64,000 nucleotides of DNA from Faecalibacterium sp. I4-1-79 (GTDB lineage Bacteria > Bacillota > Clostridia > Oscillospirales > Ruminococcaceae). The position numbers and the translations under genes were made by a program. Positions 14,083 to 21,827 of this stretch are shown piece after piece. The notes under the pieces were generated by a model, which did no database searches, was not told the origin of the DNA, and was given only the letters and a program-made list of their open reading frames with translations. Within the stretch, counting starts at the first letter, position 1, and each line of letters begins with the position of its first letter. Where the stretch lies: contig NZ_CP094467.1 of assembly GCF_023347235.1 (NCBI RefSeq), forward strand, positions 1,054,001 to 1,118,000, written 5' to 3'.

Positions 14083-15276
14083 ATGGATGGGGCACAGTTT
14101 GCCAAAATGCTTTCAGATAAGCATTTGTTTGAACTCAATCGGATGGAATACAAGTACTCGACTGTCAGTGTCAAAGAATTTGCCGAATTGCTGCGGCAAA
14201 ACTTTGCGCAGCCTCTGCCGTTGACTGATTTTTCTGGAAATAAGCTGTTTTACCTGCCGAACCTCGCGCAAATTTCAACAAATGGTATGAAGCAGTTGCT
14301 CTCTGTCCCTGTCAGTGGACAAAACTTCGGTTTGTCGGCGATGACCGAGGAAATTTATGCTACTTTTCAAATTGAAAGTATCCGCTCGACCCGCAGCAGT
14401 ATCCGTTATATCCTCGATGGTTATGCCCCTCGTGATGAACAAGAAGCTCGCATCTATGGTATGAAGCGCGGACTGGAGTTTATCGCGAATCGTCAGAATA
14501 CGATCACCGAGGAGAATCTGCATCACCTGTATCAGATCAGCACAGGGGATTATCTCCCGGATGAAGATCGATTACTGCCAAACCACTTTTATCGGCATGG
14601 CGAGGTTTTTATTGTGGGCGGTGAAGAACCCAGACCGGGACTTCCGGCAGAGCGGCTTCCCGGTGCCATGAAATGTCTTGTCGATTTTGCGAATGCCAAT
14701 GACGGCATCAATGAGCTGCATAAGGCTGCCATTCTGCACTTTGCCTTTGCGTACTACCACCCCTATTTTGACGGGAATGGACGCACTGCACGGCTATTCC
14801 ACCTCTGGTATCTTGTTCAGCAGGGCTATCCTGCGGCACTATTCACGCCGTTTTCCCGATACATCGCTGAAAACAAGGACGCATATTACAAAGCCTACAA
14901 ACGCGTGGAGAGAAATGCTCTGATTTCCGGCTATACGGATGTGACTCCCTTTCTGTTCTACTTCTGCAATGAGGTCTATAACCGCCTGCAGGTGGATGCA
15001 GTCCCGCCGAAAACTGATCTTGAGGTATATCAAACTGCTCTTGCGGAAGGAAAAATCACAGAAAAAGAACGGCTGCTCTGGGAGTATGTTCTGTCTGCTT
15101 ATGGTGCAGAGGAGTTTACCACAAAGCAGCTGGAAAAGGATTTCCGAAACGCTGCGTATGCAACCATTCGGACGTTTGTGATGAAATTCCATGAGATGGG
15201 GCTGCTTACTGCAAGAAAAGCAGGAAACAGGGTGTTCTATCATGTCGGTGGGACTTCTGACGGTCGGCCATTATAA
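14083..15276 (+). CDS. Fic domain protein (AMP-transferase family), class II
   Basis: 397 residues. The catalytic loop HPYFDGNGRTARLF lies at about residue 226-239, with all active residues present (His, Asp, Arg). An inhibitory-helix-like TFQIES sits about 90 N-terminal to it, close to the (S/T)xxxE(G/N) pattern, marking a self-inhibited class II Fic. The C-terminal 80 residues look like a winged helix (TKQLEKDFRNAAYATIRTF). Fic enzymes transfer AMP or other groups onto proteins. ATG 14083 fits GAGGTGG better than GTG 14074. It may be a toxin-like or stress regulator; the target is unknown. Confidence 0.88.
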   Translation: MDGAQFAKMLSDKHLFELNRMEYKYSTVSVKEFAELLRQNFAQPLPLTDFSGNKLFYLPNLAQISTNGMKQLLSVPVSGQNFGLSAMTEEIYATFQIESIRSTRSSIRYILDGYAPRDEQEARIYGMKRGLEFIANRQNTITEENLHHLYQISTGDYLPDEDRLLPNHFYRHGEVFIVGGEEPRPGLPAERLPGAMKCLVDFANANDGINELHKAAILHFAFAYYHPYFDGNGRTARLFHLWYLVQQGYPAALFTPFSRYIAENKDAYYKAYKRVERNALISGYTDVTPFLFYFCNEVYNRLQVDAVPPKTDLEVYQTALAEGKITEKERLLWEYVLSAYGAEEFTTKQLEKDFRNAAYATIRTFVMKFHEMGLLTARKAGNRVFYHVGGTSDGRPL

Positions 15277-15297
15277 TGAATCCAAAAGGAGAACGTT

Positions 15298-15753
15298 ATG
15301 AAAACGATTCGTGTTGTGGCCGCTGTGATCTGCGACTCCATGCAGGCAAAACGCAAAATCTACGCCACTGCCCGTGGTTATGGCGACTACAAAGGCCAGT
15401 GGGAGTTTCCGGGCGGCAAAATCGAGCCGGGCGAAACCCCGCAGCAGGCTCTGAAGCGGGAAATCGAAGAAGAACTGGACACGGAAATTGCTGTGGGGGA
15501 TTTAATTGGTACACTCGAGTACGATTATCCGACGTTTCATCTTTCCATGGACTGCTTCTGGTGTGAAGTGGTTTCCGGCGAGCTTGTGCTGAAAGAAGCG
15601 GAAGCTGCGCGGTGGCTGACGAAGGAGGAGTTTGATTCCGTTCCGTGGCTCCCGGCGGATCAGACCATTTTGGATGTTATCAGAAGCTCAATGCAGCCAG
15701 TGAAACCACTCCATACCAGCGAATATGACAAAGAACCTCTGCAGAGATGCTGA
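15298..15753 (+). CDS. MutT-type Nudix hydrolase (8-oxo-dGTP diphosphatase-like)
   Basis: 151 residues. WEFPGGKIEPGETPQQAL followed by KREIEEELD is a full MutT Nudix box, and the N-terminal VVAAVICD and GQWEFPGGK match MutT. It likely removes oxidised dGTP from the nucleotide pool. The last 20 residues go beyond typical MutT (about 130). A TCCAAAAGGAGAACG site places ATG at 15298. Confidence 0.9.
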   Translation: MKTIRVVAAVICDSMQAKRKIYATARGYGDYKGQWEFPGGKIEPGETPQQALKREIEEELDTEIAVGDLIGTLEYDYPTFHLSMDCFWCEVVSGELVLKEAEAARWLTKEEFDSVPWLPADQTILDVIRSSMQPVKPLHTSEYDKEPLQRC

Positions 15754-15834
15754 GTGTTTACGGCATGAAGGATGAACTGCGCCGTCCTATGATGCTGCTG
15801 GTGAAAGCCGCTATTCCGAAAAAATCTAAAACAG
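15754..15834 (+). other. Short coding-like stretch behind the Nudix gene
   Basis: A frame starting around 15747 reads LSVYGMKDELRRPMMLLVKA and looks protein-like, but ends in the following terminator hairpin. It may be the tail of a lost gene; I cannot name it. Confidence 0.25.
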
Positions 15835-15882
15835 AGGCCTCCGAATCTTTTCCTAATAAGAAAGAGATTCGGAGGCCTTTAT
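15835..15882 (+). terminator. Terminator
   Basis: AGGCCTCCGAATCTTT pairs with AAAGAGATTCGGAGGCCT (two extra bases) around a short loop, followed by TTTATT. Confidence 0.85.
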
Positions 15883-15915
15883 TGGTTGATTTAGCTAACA
15901 GTCGTGTCGAAAGAC

Positions 15916-15966
15916 ATCCCGTCTGAGGGCAAAGCGAAGGTTTTGCTTTTCAGGCGGGATTTTTTT
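15916..15966 (+). terminator. Second terminator in tandem
   Basis: ATCCCGTCTGA (15916-15926) pairs with TCAGGCGGGAT (15950-15960), with AAAGC/GCTTT inside the loop, followed by seven T. Confidence 0.85.
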
Positions 15967-16363
15967 GCTTTTTGGGACTGTTATATACAATATATGGACT
16001 AAGAGGGTGGGTGACTTGGACTACGAGTCCATAAACTTTTGCTCGAAAGTACGATACACTATTGTCACGGCAGCGGCCCAGCTCCGAAAGGGAGCGGGAG
16101 CCGCAGCCGGGCGGACCTTGAAAATTGAATATGCAGCTTCAGGTACTTCCAGATAATGATACTTCCGTAATTCGCGGCCCGGTCATAAAGAAGACGGGGT
16201 GGCCGAGAGGCCAATGGAGTGGTGCAAATCCAACGCCTGAATGTTTCCATTTCTCAGGGGTGCCGGGGGCAAATTAAGAGAAACCATACAAAACCTTTTC
16301 CAAACGCCGTTCGAGGGTAACCACGGACGGCGTTTTTATATATCAGCGAAAAGGAGTACGCAA
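15967..16363 (+). other. Non-coding, structured 400-base stretch before a mobile-element-like gene set
   Basis: No convincing gene is present. It holds several potential helices: GGACT/AGTCC near 16018-16030, GGTGGCC/GGCCAA near 16198-16213, and a terminator-like AAACGCCGTTCG...CGGACGGCGTTTTT at about 16300-16338. It also contains ACCTTGAAAATTGAATA (16116), a string like those seen near rRNA leaders and in conjugative elements. It could be a long leader RNA of the following genes. Confidence 0.4.
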
Positions 16364-16606
16364 ATGAACCGTAAGACCACAAAAAAGGTGGATGAATCCA
16401 CCCTGACAACTTTGTGCGCCGTCTGCCGAGGGGCATTTTTGGACGCAAAGGGCGTCCGTCTCCGCAGAGCCGACCCCAGGCAGCTCGTCAAGGATGTCTG
16501 CACGTATTGCCAGACACGATATGGGTTTGACTACTACGTTCAGCCCATTGTCCGTAAATCGAAAATGACCGGAAAGGAGAACCGACGTGAAACTGAGCCA
16601 GCTTAA
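16364..16606 (+). CDS. Small Cys-rich protein, probable zinc ribbon
   Basis: 80 residues with two Cys pairs (LCAVCRGAF and VCTYCQTRYGF) about 30 apart, consistent with a zinc ribbon. AAAAGGAG precedes ATG 16364. Its end overlaps the ParB-like gene by 20 bases, so the two are translated together. Such small genes accompany ParB-like genes on mobile elements; the function is unknown. Confidence 0.65.
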   Translation: MNRKTTKKVDESTLTTLCAVCRGAFLDAKGVRLRRADPRQLVKDVCTYCQTRYGFDYYVQPIVRKSKMTGKENRRETEPA

Positions 16607-17327
16607 AATTGACCCGGAGTTCCAAAACAAAATTCCGCCGCTGCAGTTTGAGGAAGAACAGCAGCTTGAGCAGAACATCATTGCCGAGGGTCGTCTTCTG
16701 AATCCCATCATCACATGGAATGGCTATATTTTTGATGGACAGAACACGGTGGAAGCCCGTCGAACCTGCAACGGTGGCAAGGATGTGACGATTCGCTGCA
16801 AAGTCTTCTACGGCCTTACCAAAGAAGACGAAGCAACGCTGTTTGCGATTCAGACGGGCAATGCTACCTGCCTGACGGCGGGCGAACGCCTTCGTGCAAA
16901 TCTGGTGGCCGAAAACCCGGATGCACTTTACTTTGTGGGGATCACGTCGAATGCCGGTGTGGAATTTGCCTATGACGGCATCCGGGCACCCTGGAAAATC
17001 TACTGCATCGAAACGGCATACGAGCTGTACAAGCAGTATGGCTGTGAGCGCTACGTCGAGATGCTTCACATCATCAACGAGGCGTGGAAGGGCAATGTGG
17101 ATTCCTACCTTGCCGGTGTAATCCGTGGTGTGGCCCGCTTCATCTCCGTATACGAGGGCGAGTACAGCCGGGAGCGCCTGGTGCAGCAGCTGGCAAGGAC
17201 ACATCCGAAAACCATCACGCAGCTGGCTCAGAAAGACACCGGCAGTTCTGCAAACCGCCACATGCGGCAGATTCTCCGCATCTATAACGGTGCCAGCCGT
17301 GAGATGAGTCTGCCGCTGAAAAACTGA
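16587..17327 (+). CDS. ParB/sulfiredoxin-fold domain protein
   Basis: 246 residues starting at GTG 16587 (GGAAAGGAG upstream). The N-terminal 110 residues have the ParB-like pattern: LEQNIIAEGRLLNPIITWNG, then YIFDGQNTVEARR (DGxN in place of DGxHR) and AIQTGNATCLTAGERL. The rest is helical and ends in a basic region. No helix-turn-helix resembling true ParB is obvious. This kind is found on conjugative or integrative elements; a role in DNA handling is inferred. Confidence 0.75.
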   Translation: MKLSQLKIDPEFQNKIPPLQFEEEQQLEQNIIAEGRLLNPIITWNGYIFDGQNTVEARRTCNGGKDVTIRCKVFYGLTKEDEATLFAIQTGNATCLTAGERLRANLVAENPDALYFVGITSNAGVEFAYDGIRAPWKIYCIETAYELYKQYGCERYVEMLHIINEAWKGNVDSYLAGVIRGVARFISVYEGEYSRERLVQQLARTHPKTITQLAQKDTGSSANRHMRQILRIYNGASREMSLPLKN

Positions 17328-17412
17328 CAGTTTCGTTTTACCTCCTGAACAACAGCCGTCGTGGTATCCGTCTGCGGCGGCTGTTTCTTACATAAAAAGG
17401 AGGTTGATTTTT

Positions 17413-17797
17413 ATGTTACCGAACAATTGGAGATATCTCAGGGGGGGACATCTACTATGCAGACATGGAGCCGCATATCGGCTCGGAACAGGGCGGGAAA
17501 CGCCCTGTGGTAGTTCTGCAGAACAACATTGGAAACCGTCATTCGCCTACATTGATCGTTGCAACTGTTACCACCCGGACGGAAAAGAAGAAAAACCAGC
17601 CCACCCATGTGCTGGTGGATTCCAACCCGGCCTTTGAAGAACCGTCCATGATTCTTCTGGAGCAGATCTTCACGATCGATAAATCCCGCATCGAACGCTT
17701 TATGGGCTATGCCAGCAAGGCTGAAATGCTCCGCATTGATATGGCTTTGCTGGTCAGTCTGGCTCTGAACGTTCTGAGCGGAAACCGCAGCGAATAG
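17413..17797 (+). CDS. MazF/PemK-type toxin, frame broken in a G7 run
   Basis: The expected protein starts at ATG 17413 (AAAAAGGAGG upstream) with MLPNNWRYL and continues RGDIYYADMEPHIGSE, then QGGKRPVVVLQNN, LIVATVTTR and EEPSMILLEQIFTIDK, all MazF hallmarks. The two halves lie in different frames. The switch is at GGGGGGG, 17441-17447; six G would restore one frame giving about 128 residues. As written, only the part from ATG 17465 (110 residues) is open, missing the first beta strand and the RGD(I/V) RNA-binding segment. Either a sequencing error or slipped-strand phase variation. No MazE-like antitoxin is directly next to it. Confidence 0.8.
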
Positions 17798-17857
17798 CGG
17801 ACAACCAGTAACCCGTAAAAATGAGGTGATAGCGATGTAATCGGAGGTGAGTGAGCC

Positions 17858-18094
17858 ATGCGAAAGAGTGCCCCCATTGAAGTGGTGGTACATTACCCCA
17901 AAACGAAAGAGGGATTGGACGAACTCGGAAAACGGGTCGCAACCGCCCACGCCAACTATGTGATCGAAAAAATCGACCGTCTGAACTGCCCCACATGGCA
18001 GAAGCTCGAATTGCTGCAGGCGGTGATCGATACTACCAAAGGAACTTACAAACCCAAGGAACACCAAAAGCCCGGCTGGCAGCCGAGCCGATAA
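17858..18094 (+). CDS. Small hypothetical protein downstream of MazF-like gene
   Basis: 78 residues, basic, mostly helical (LDELGKRVATAHANYVIEKI). GGAGGTGAGTGAGCC precedes the ATG. It ends just before a very long hairpin. It is not a recognisable MazE; it could be an accessory gene of the mobile element. No function can be given. Confidence 0.55.
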   Translation: MRKSAPIEVVVHYPKTKEGLDELGKRVATAHANYVIEKIDRLNCPTWQKLELLQAVIDTTKGTYKPKEHQKPGWQPSR

Positions 18095-18096
18095 AC

Positions 18097-18177
18097 AAAG
18101 CCCCACGCTCAACACTGCCTCTGAATCTGACCAGAGACGGTCAGATTCAGAGGCAGTGTTGAGCGTGGGGCTTTTTG
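18097..18177. terminator. Perfect 36-bp hairpin, bidirectional terminator or mobile-element end
   Basis: Bases 18097-18132 are exactly complementary to 18139-18174, with a 6-base loop AGAGAC. The left arm starts AAAGCCCCACGCTC and the right arm ends in CTTTTT. Both strands carry a U-run, so it could terminate both ways. Its length and perfection far exceed other terminators here. Confidence 0.8.
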
Positions 18178-18219
18178 TGCTACATAAGTTTTTGGAATTT
18201 TGTTGACAAAATAAAATCA

Positions 18220-18248
18220 TTGATTGTTGGCGGCCAATATGGTATTCT
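18220..18248 (+). promoter_or_regulatory. Promoter with palindromic spacer for the AbrB/HipA pair
   Basis: TTGATT (18220-18225), 17-base spacer, TATTCT (18243-18248) with upstream TGG. The spacer holds the palindrome TTGGCGGCCAA (18227-18237), a plausible site for the AbrB-type product. Confidence 0.55.
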
Positions 18249-18271
18249 TTTTGCAAGGGAAGGTGAAGTGC

Positions 18272-18805
18272 ATGAATCGTCGCAGCGTGAAAATTATGAG
18301 AAGAAAAGCAGGGGGAACAGCAGGAAAGAATGCAGAAAAGTATTCGGTCAATCTCCCGGCAGTGTGGCTTCGTGCGATGGGAATCCAGAAAGATAACCGG
18401 GTAGAACTTTCTTTTGACGGTGAAAAAATCACCGTCCGACCGCTTGCATCAACAGACTCGGAACTGTTCCGCAGAAATGCAGAACAGAAAGGACATCAGC
18501 TGAAAGAATATCGATATTATGACGGAGATACGTTGTGTACCGTGATTTTGGCAGATCTTACAGCGGAGCAGATCTGCATCGAAAACAAAGTTGACGAAAT
18601 ACTGGATACTGCGTTTGGTGTGAACGAAACGCCCTCATGGGAAGACTTCCTGGCCTTTCTGGCAGACCGATGCATTCCGAAAACACGAAAGGGCTTGGAT
18701 TACTATCTGGATGCTGTTGGCGTTCCGGAATATGACCCGGTTCTGCTTGTTGAAAAGACGCAGGGAAGAATGGCGGAGGATCACAAATGGCTGGAAATTA
18801 TTTGA
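18272..18805 (+). CDS. AbrB/MazE-type DNA-binding protein, likely antitoxin
   Basis: 177 residues. The N-terminal 50 form a SpoVT-AbrB swapped-hairpin domain: AEKYSVNLPAVWLRAMGI and NRVELSFDGEKITVRPL. The C-terminal 110 residues end YDPVLLVEKTQGRMAEDHKW, a module I have seen next to HipA-like kinases but cannot name. ATG 18272 follows AAGGGAAGGTG; an in-frame upstream ATG lies inside the promoter. Together with the next gene it forms a probable type II toxin-antitoxin pair, auto-repressed through the palindrome upstream. Confidence 0.7.
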   Translation: MNRRSVKIMRRKAGGTAGKNAEKYSVNLPAVWLRAMGIQKDNRVELSFDGEKITVRPLASTDSELFRRNAEQKGHQLKEYRYYDGDTLCTVILADLTAEQICIENKVDEILDTAFGVNETPSWEDFLAFLADRCIPKTRKGLDYYLDAVGVPEYDPVLLVEKTQGRMAEDHKWLEII

Positions 18806-18976
18806 CGCTGCATATTACCCAAAACAGTTTCGCTTTTTGCTGAAAGAGCGTATCGAAACCGTCCTGATGGGGCAGCAGAAAAAGCTTTTTGAAAAGTAAA
18901 AGCTCTTGCGTCCCGTGAAAAAAGAAGGTAATATAAATACAGAGCAAGACACAGAACGCAGGGAGGGATGAAAATC

Positions 18977-20053
18977 ATGTTTTACGAGATCATGCACCGG
19001 GAAAGCTGTGTGGCACAACTCAGCACGACAGGGGAATGCAAGATCTGCCTCGAGGATTTCATGCCCTATGATCTGGTTCTGGTGGAATCGGATGATTTTG
19101 ACGAGCGCATCAATAATGTAACGAACTTTTACTATTGGTGCGCCTCCCGGATGTTGACGTTGGATCGCACCTACGCCAAGGAAATCCTGAACAGTATCGG
19201 TGCATCTCAGAGTGTTACGGACAGGGAACGAGCACAGATTGCATTATCCTACCACTGTCTGTCTTTGCTGGATGTGTTCTGGGTGAAAGAAGAAAACGAG
19301 AAGATTCGATTCGAGGATATCAACCTTTTTGCACACTCCTTAAGCAATGCGCTTGTGGATATTGCGCTGCGGGGGCACCAAATGACGGTGACAAACGCCC
19401 ATCTTCTGGCAAATGACCTGTCTACGGGCGGCTTGTACCCCAAGGCGTGGGTGCGAAAAGAGGATGGCTTCTATCTTTACAAGGATGGTGGCAGGGAAGC
19501 GGTGGAACGTGAAGTGCTGGCAAGCAAAATTTGCCGGTGCTTTGACTGCCATCAGGTACTGTATGAGCAGGGGATGTTTGAAAATGAGCCGGTTTCTATC
19601 AGCAAAATCATGACATCTCAGCGATACAGTCTTGTGACCTATGCAGCCTATGACGTCTACTGCACGAACCATGATTGGAACACGCTGGATAAGATCTTAG
19701 AGTTGGATGCTCCCAGCTACTATATGATGAACATTCTGGATTATCTGGTGGGCAATACCGACCGTCATTGGGAAAATTGGGGTCTGCTGGTAGACAACGA
19801 AACCAATCAGCCCATCCGTCTGCATGACCTGATGGACTTCAACCGGGCGTTTCAGCAGTACGACACGCCAGAAGGCGCAAACTGTCTGACCGTGGGAAAA
19901 CGCCATCTGAGCCAAAAAGATGCTGCAGTGGAAGCGGTGCGGAACATCGGACTGAACCAAGTCCGTCAGGTGGAGCACACCGTATTCTCCGAGCATCTGG
20001 CATGGAAAGCAACGTTTGAAGAACGACTGCGTGTTTTACGGAACGCCATGTAA
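18977..20053 (+). CDS. HipA-like kinase domain protein (probable toxin)
   Basis: 358 residues. The C-terminal kinase core has LDYLVGNTDRHWENWGLLVD (the catalytic NxDRHxxNxG loop of HipA/CtkA kinases) and IRLHDLMDFNRAF (metal-binding DxDxx segment variant). The N-terminal half is unlike HipA and may bind the partner. A nucleotide-binding Lys lies around YPKAWVRKEDGFYLYK. HipA kinases phosphorylate glutamyl-tRNA synthetase or other targets; this target is unknown. GGGAGGG supports ATG 18977 rather than 18968. Confidence 0.75.
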   Translation: MFYEIMHRESCVAQLSTTGECKICLEDFMPYDLVLVESDDFDERINNVTNFYYWCASRMLTLDRTYAKEILNSIGASQSVTDRERAQIALSYHCLSLLDVFWVKEENEKIRFEDINLFAHSLSNALVDIALRGHQMTVTNAHLLANDLSTGGLYPKAWVRKEDGFYLYKDGGREAVEREVLASKICRCFDCHQVLYEQGMFENEPVSISKIMTSQRYSLVTYAAYDVYCTNHDWNTLDKILELDAPSYYMMNILDYLVGNTDRHWENWGLLVDNETNQPIRLHDLMDFNRAFQQYDTPEGANCLTVGKRHLSQKDAAVEAVRNIGLNQVRQVEHTVFSEHLAWKATFEERLRVLRNAM

Positions 20054-20100
20054 GTCAGAGCGAATATCAGAATAATTGAAACAGAATGATTCCATAACGA

Positions 20101-20148
20101 AAGCCCGTCTGCGCTGCCACATATCGTGGCTTGCAGACGAGCTTTTTC
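20101..20148. terminator. Bidirectional terminator
   Basis: AAGCCCGTCTGC...GCAGACGAGCTTTTT with an inner GCCAC/GTGGC stem. Separates the HipA-like gene (plus) from the XRE stub (minus). Confidence 0.8.
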
Positions 20149-20175
20149 GTTTGACCGGAGAAAAATTACCATACC

Positions 20176-20346
20176 TCACATGCGAAGCATAGATGGAAAA
20201 TCGGAACCAAGGTTTTCCACCAGATGGCAAAAGCACTTCTGACTGATGGTCTTTTGTCCGCTTTCCCAGCAGCGGATGCTTGTCCGGCTGACCTTCGCAT
20301 GGTCGGCAAGCTGCTGACGGTTCCATCCCTTTGCCTCCCGGTACAT
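20176..20346 (-). CDS. Short XRE-type helix-turn-helix protein
   Basis: On the minus strand, ATG at 20346 opens 56 residues: MYREAKGWNRQQLADHAKV, then SRTSIRCWESGQKTIS, a good XRE helix-turn-helix. A further few in-frame residues upstream (YNLTT) suggest the original start was lost or moved. It may be a minimal regulator or a remnant of one. Confidence 0.5.
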   Translation of the reverse strand: MYREAKGWNRQQLADHAKVSRTSIRCWESGQKTISQKCFCHLVENLGSDFPSMLRM

Positions 20347-20410
20347 AGTTGTTAGATTGTATGAGCCGGGGCGCGGATAGTTGCCGGAGAAGCCTTTTGT
20401 GCGCGGTATC

Positions 20411-20439
20411 TTTTCCGCAGGGAAAAAGCGTGGTATACT
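20411..20439 (+). promoter_or_regulatory. Promoter of the flavodoxin-like gene
   Basis: TTTTCC (20411-20416), 17-base spacer GCAGGG...GTGG, TATACT (20434-20439); nearly the same as 32383-32411. Confidence 0.65.
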
Positions 20440-20473
20440 GAGGGGGAACAATCGAAAGTTGGAGGATACACGC

Positions 20474-20998
20474 ATGAAAATTGTAATCATTAATGGAAGT
20501 GCCAGAAAAGGAAATACGCTGGCAGCAATCAATGCATTTATAAAAGGAGCGTCAGAAAAGAATAAAATTGAAATCATTGAACCCGACAAACTCAACATTG
20601 CACCATGCAAGGGATGTGGTGTCTGTCAATGCTCTAAGGGATGCGTCGATAAGGATGATACAAATTCTACAATTGATAAAATTGCTGCCGCAGATATGAT
20701 TCTTTTTGCTACACCAGTTTATTGGTGGGGAATGTCAGCACAATTGAAACTTATCATTGATAAGTGCTACTGCCGTGGATTGCAGTTAAAAAACAAAAAA
20801 GTTGGCACAATTGTTGTAGGTGGTTCTCCCGTAGGCAGTATCCAGTATGAGCTGATTGATAAGCAGTTTGACTGTATGGCAAAATATCTTTCATGGGATA
20901 TGCTTTTCAAAAAATCATATTACGCAACAGCCAGAGATGAACTTGAAAAAAATAAGGATTCCATGAACGAACTTGAGTGGATCGGGAAAAATTTATAA
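20474..20998 (+). CDS. NAD(P)H-dependent FMN oxidoreductase, flavodoxin fold, iron-sulfur type
   Basis: 174 residues. INGSARKGNT is the FMN-phosphate loop; PCKGCGVCQCSKGC is the Cys-rich motif of the iron-sulfur flavoprotein (Isf) subgroup; TPVYWWGMSAQLKLIID is the FMN loop. It transfers electrons from ferredoxin or NAD(P)H to an unknown acceptor. GGAGGA precedes ATG 20474. The gene is more AT-rich than its surroundings. Confidence 0.85.
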   Translation: MKIVIINGSARKGNTLAAINAFIKGASEKNKIEIIEPDKLNIAPCKGCGVCQCSKGCVDKDDTNSTIDKIAAADMILFATPVYWWGMSAQLKLIIDKCYCRGLQLKNKKVGTIVVGGSPVGSIQYELIDKQFDCMAKYLSWDMLFKKSYYATARDELEKNKDSMNELEWIGKNL

Positions 20999-21130
20999 AG
21001 CACACACCAAATTCCCGTTTACCGAGTGACGAAAACAATACATCCTTCTGCGGACAACCCAAAACAGTTGTCCGCTTTTTTGCAAAGGAAAAGAACACCA
21101 CCGAGAAAACCCGGACACGATAAACGAATA

Positions 21131-21180
21131 CCGCCGAGGAGCTTTCCTTTTTTGGAAAGGCACCCTCGGCGGATTTTTTC
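21131..21180. terminator. Terminator after the flavodoxin-like gene
   Basis: CCGCCGAGG...GCTTTCC/GGAAAGGC...CCTCGGCGG then ATTTTTTC. Can serve both the flavodoxin-like gene and the convergent ybaN-like gene. Confidence 0.85.
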
Positions 21181-21198
21181 GTTTTTGCAAAGCCTGAT

Positions 21199-21606
21199 TT
21201 ACTCGGCGTTCTCCGGTTCCTGCTCTGCGGGCTTTATGGTCTTGACCCGCAGGGCGAAGTACAGCAAATGACCAACCCACACCACTGCAATGCAGACCCT
21301 GCCGATGGGGGCATTTTTCATGCAAAGAAAGCCGATTGCCATAACAACGGTGACCATTGCGATGATTTTGCATTTTGTTCCGGCTGTCATGGCTTTTTTC
21401 TGAACAAAGCTGTCCAGATGCTTTTTGTATAAGTTCGTACCTACGAACCAAGCGTGCAGTTTTTGGGAGCTTTTTGCAAAGCAGAGCAGGGTAGCCATGT
21501 AGAAGGGGACCGTGGGCAGAATGGGAAGCACGATCCCCACAGTGCCCAGAACCATGCAAAGAAAGCCCAGTACGATCCAAAATGCTTTTAATAGTCTTTT
21601 CATCAT
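21199..21606 (-). CDS. YbaN/DUF454 family membrane protein
   Basis: 135 residues with the DUF454 pattern: [20 protein letters not shown], then [19 protein letters not shown] (the conserved LPTxPF motif), and two further helices near 80-115. Function is unknown; the family is often found near heme, iron or FMN reductase genes. A leader with a hairpin and an inverted repeat (21657-21746) suggests regulated expression. Confidence 0.88.
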   Translation of the reverse strand: MMKRLLKAFWIVLGFLCMVLGTVGIVLPILPTVPFYMATLLCFAKSSQKLHAWFVGTNLYKKHLDSFVQKKAMTAGTKCKIIAMVTVVMAIGFLCMKNAPIGRVCIAVVWVGHLLYFALRVKTIKPAEQEPENAE

Positions 21607-21656
21607 CTTCTCCTGTTGATTTTTGGTGCTGCTGCAAGGCAGAAATTATTTAGAAT

Positions 21657-21746
21657 GTTAGCTGCAACTAACTCCTTGCTTTGTGAAAAGCCGCCCATTG
21701 GCGACTTTTCTGGAGAGATAATACGATATTCCGGAAACTTTGTCAA
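21657..21746 (-). promoter_or_regulatory. Promoter, 5' hairpin and inverted repeat of ybaN-like gene
   Basis: Minus strand: TTGACA (21746-21741), 17-base spacer, TATTAT (21723-21718). The transcript would begin with a GAAAAGTCGCC/GGCGGCTTTTC hairpin (about 21684-21710). A dyad GTTAG-N6-CTAAC (21657-21672) follows, about 50 bases before the ATG; it resembles sites of DtxR-family metal regulators (inference). Confidence 0.5.
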
Positions 21747-21827
21747 GATACATTTTGCGGAGCAATGCACCTGTTACCCGTATATTTTCCCCACGATCTT
21801 TCCGCGTGCTGCAGCAGGCTCAGGAAT

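Noticed and set aside
16190-16265. tRNA-like pattern (GGTGGCCGAGAGGCC and GTGCAAATCC)
   Set aside because: No acceptor stem or anticodon arm could be completed.
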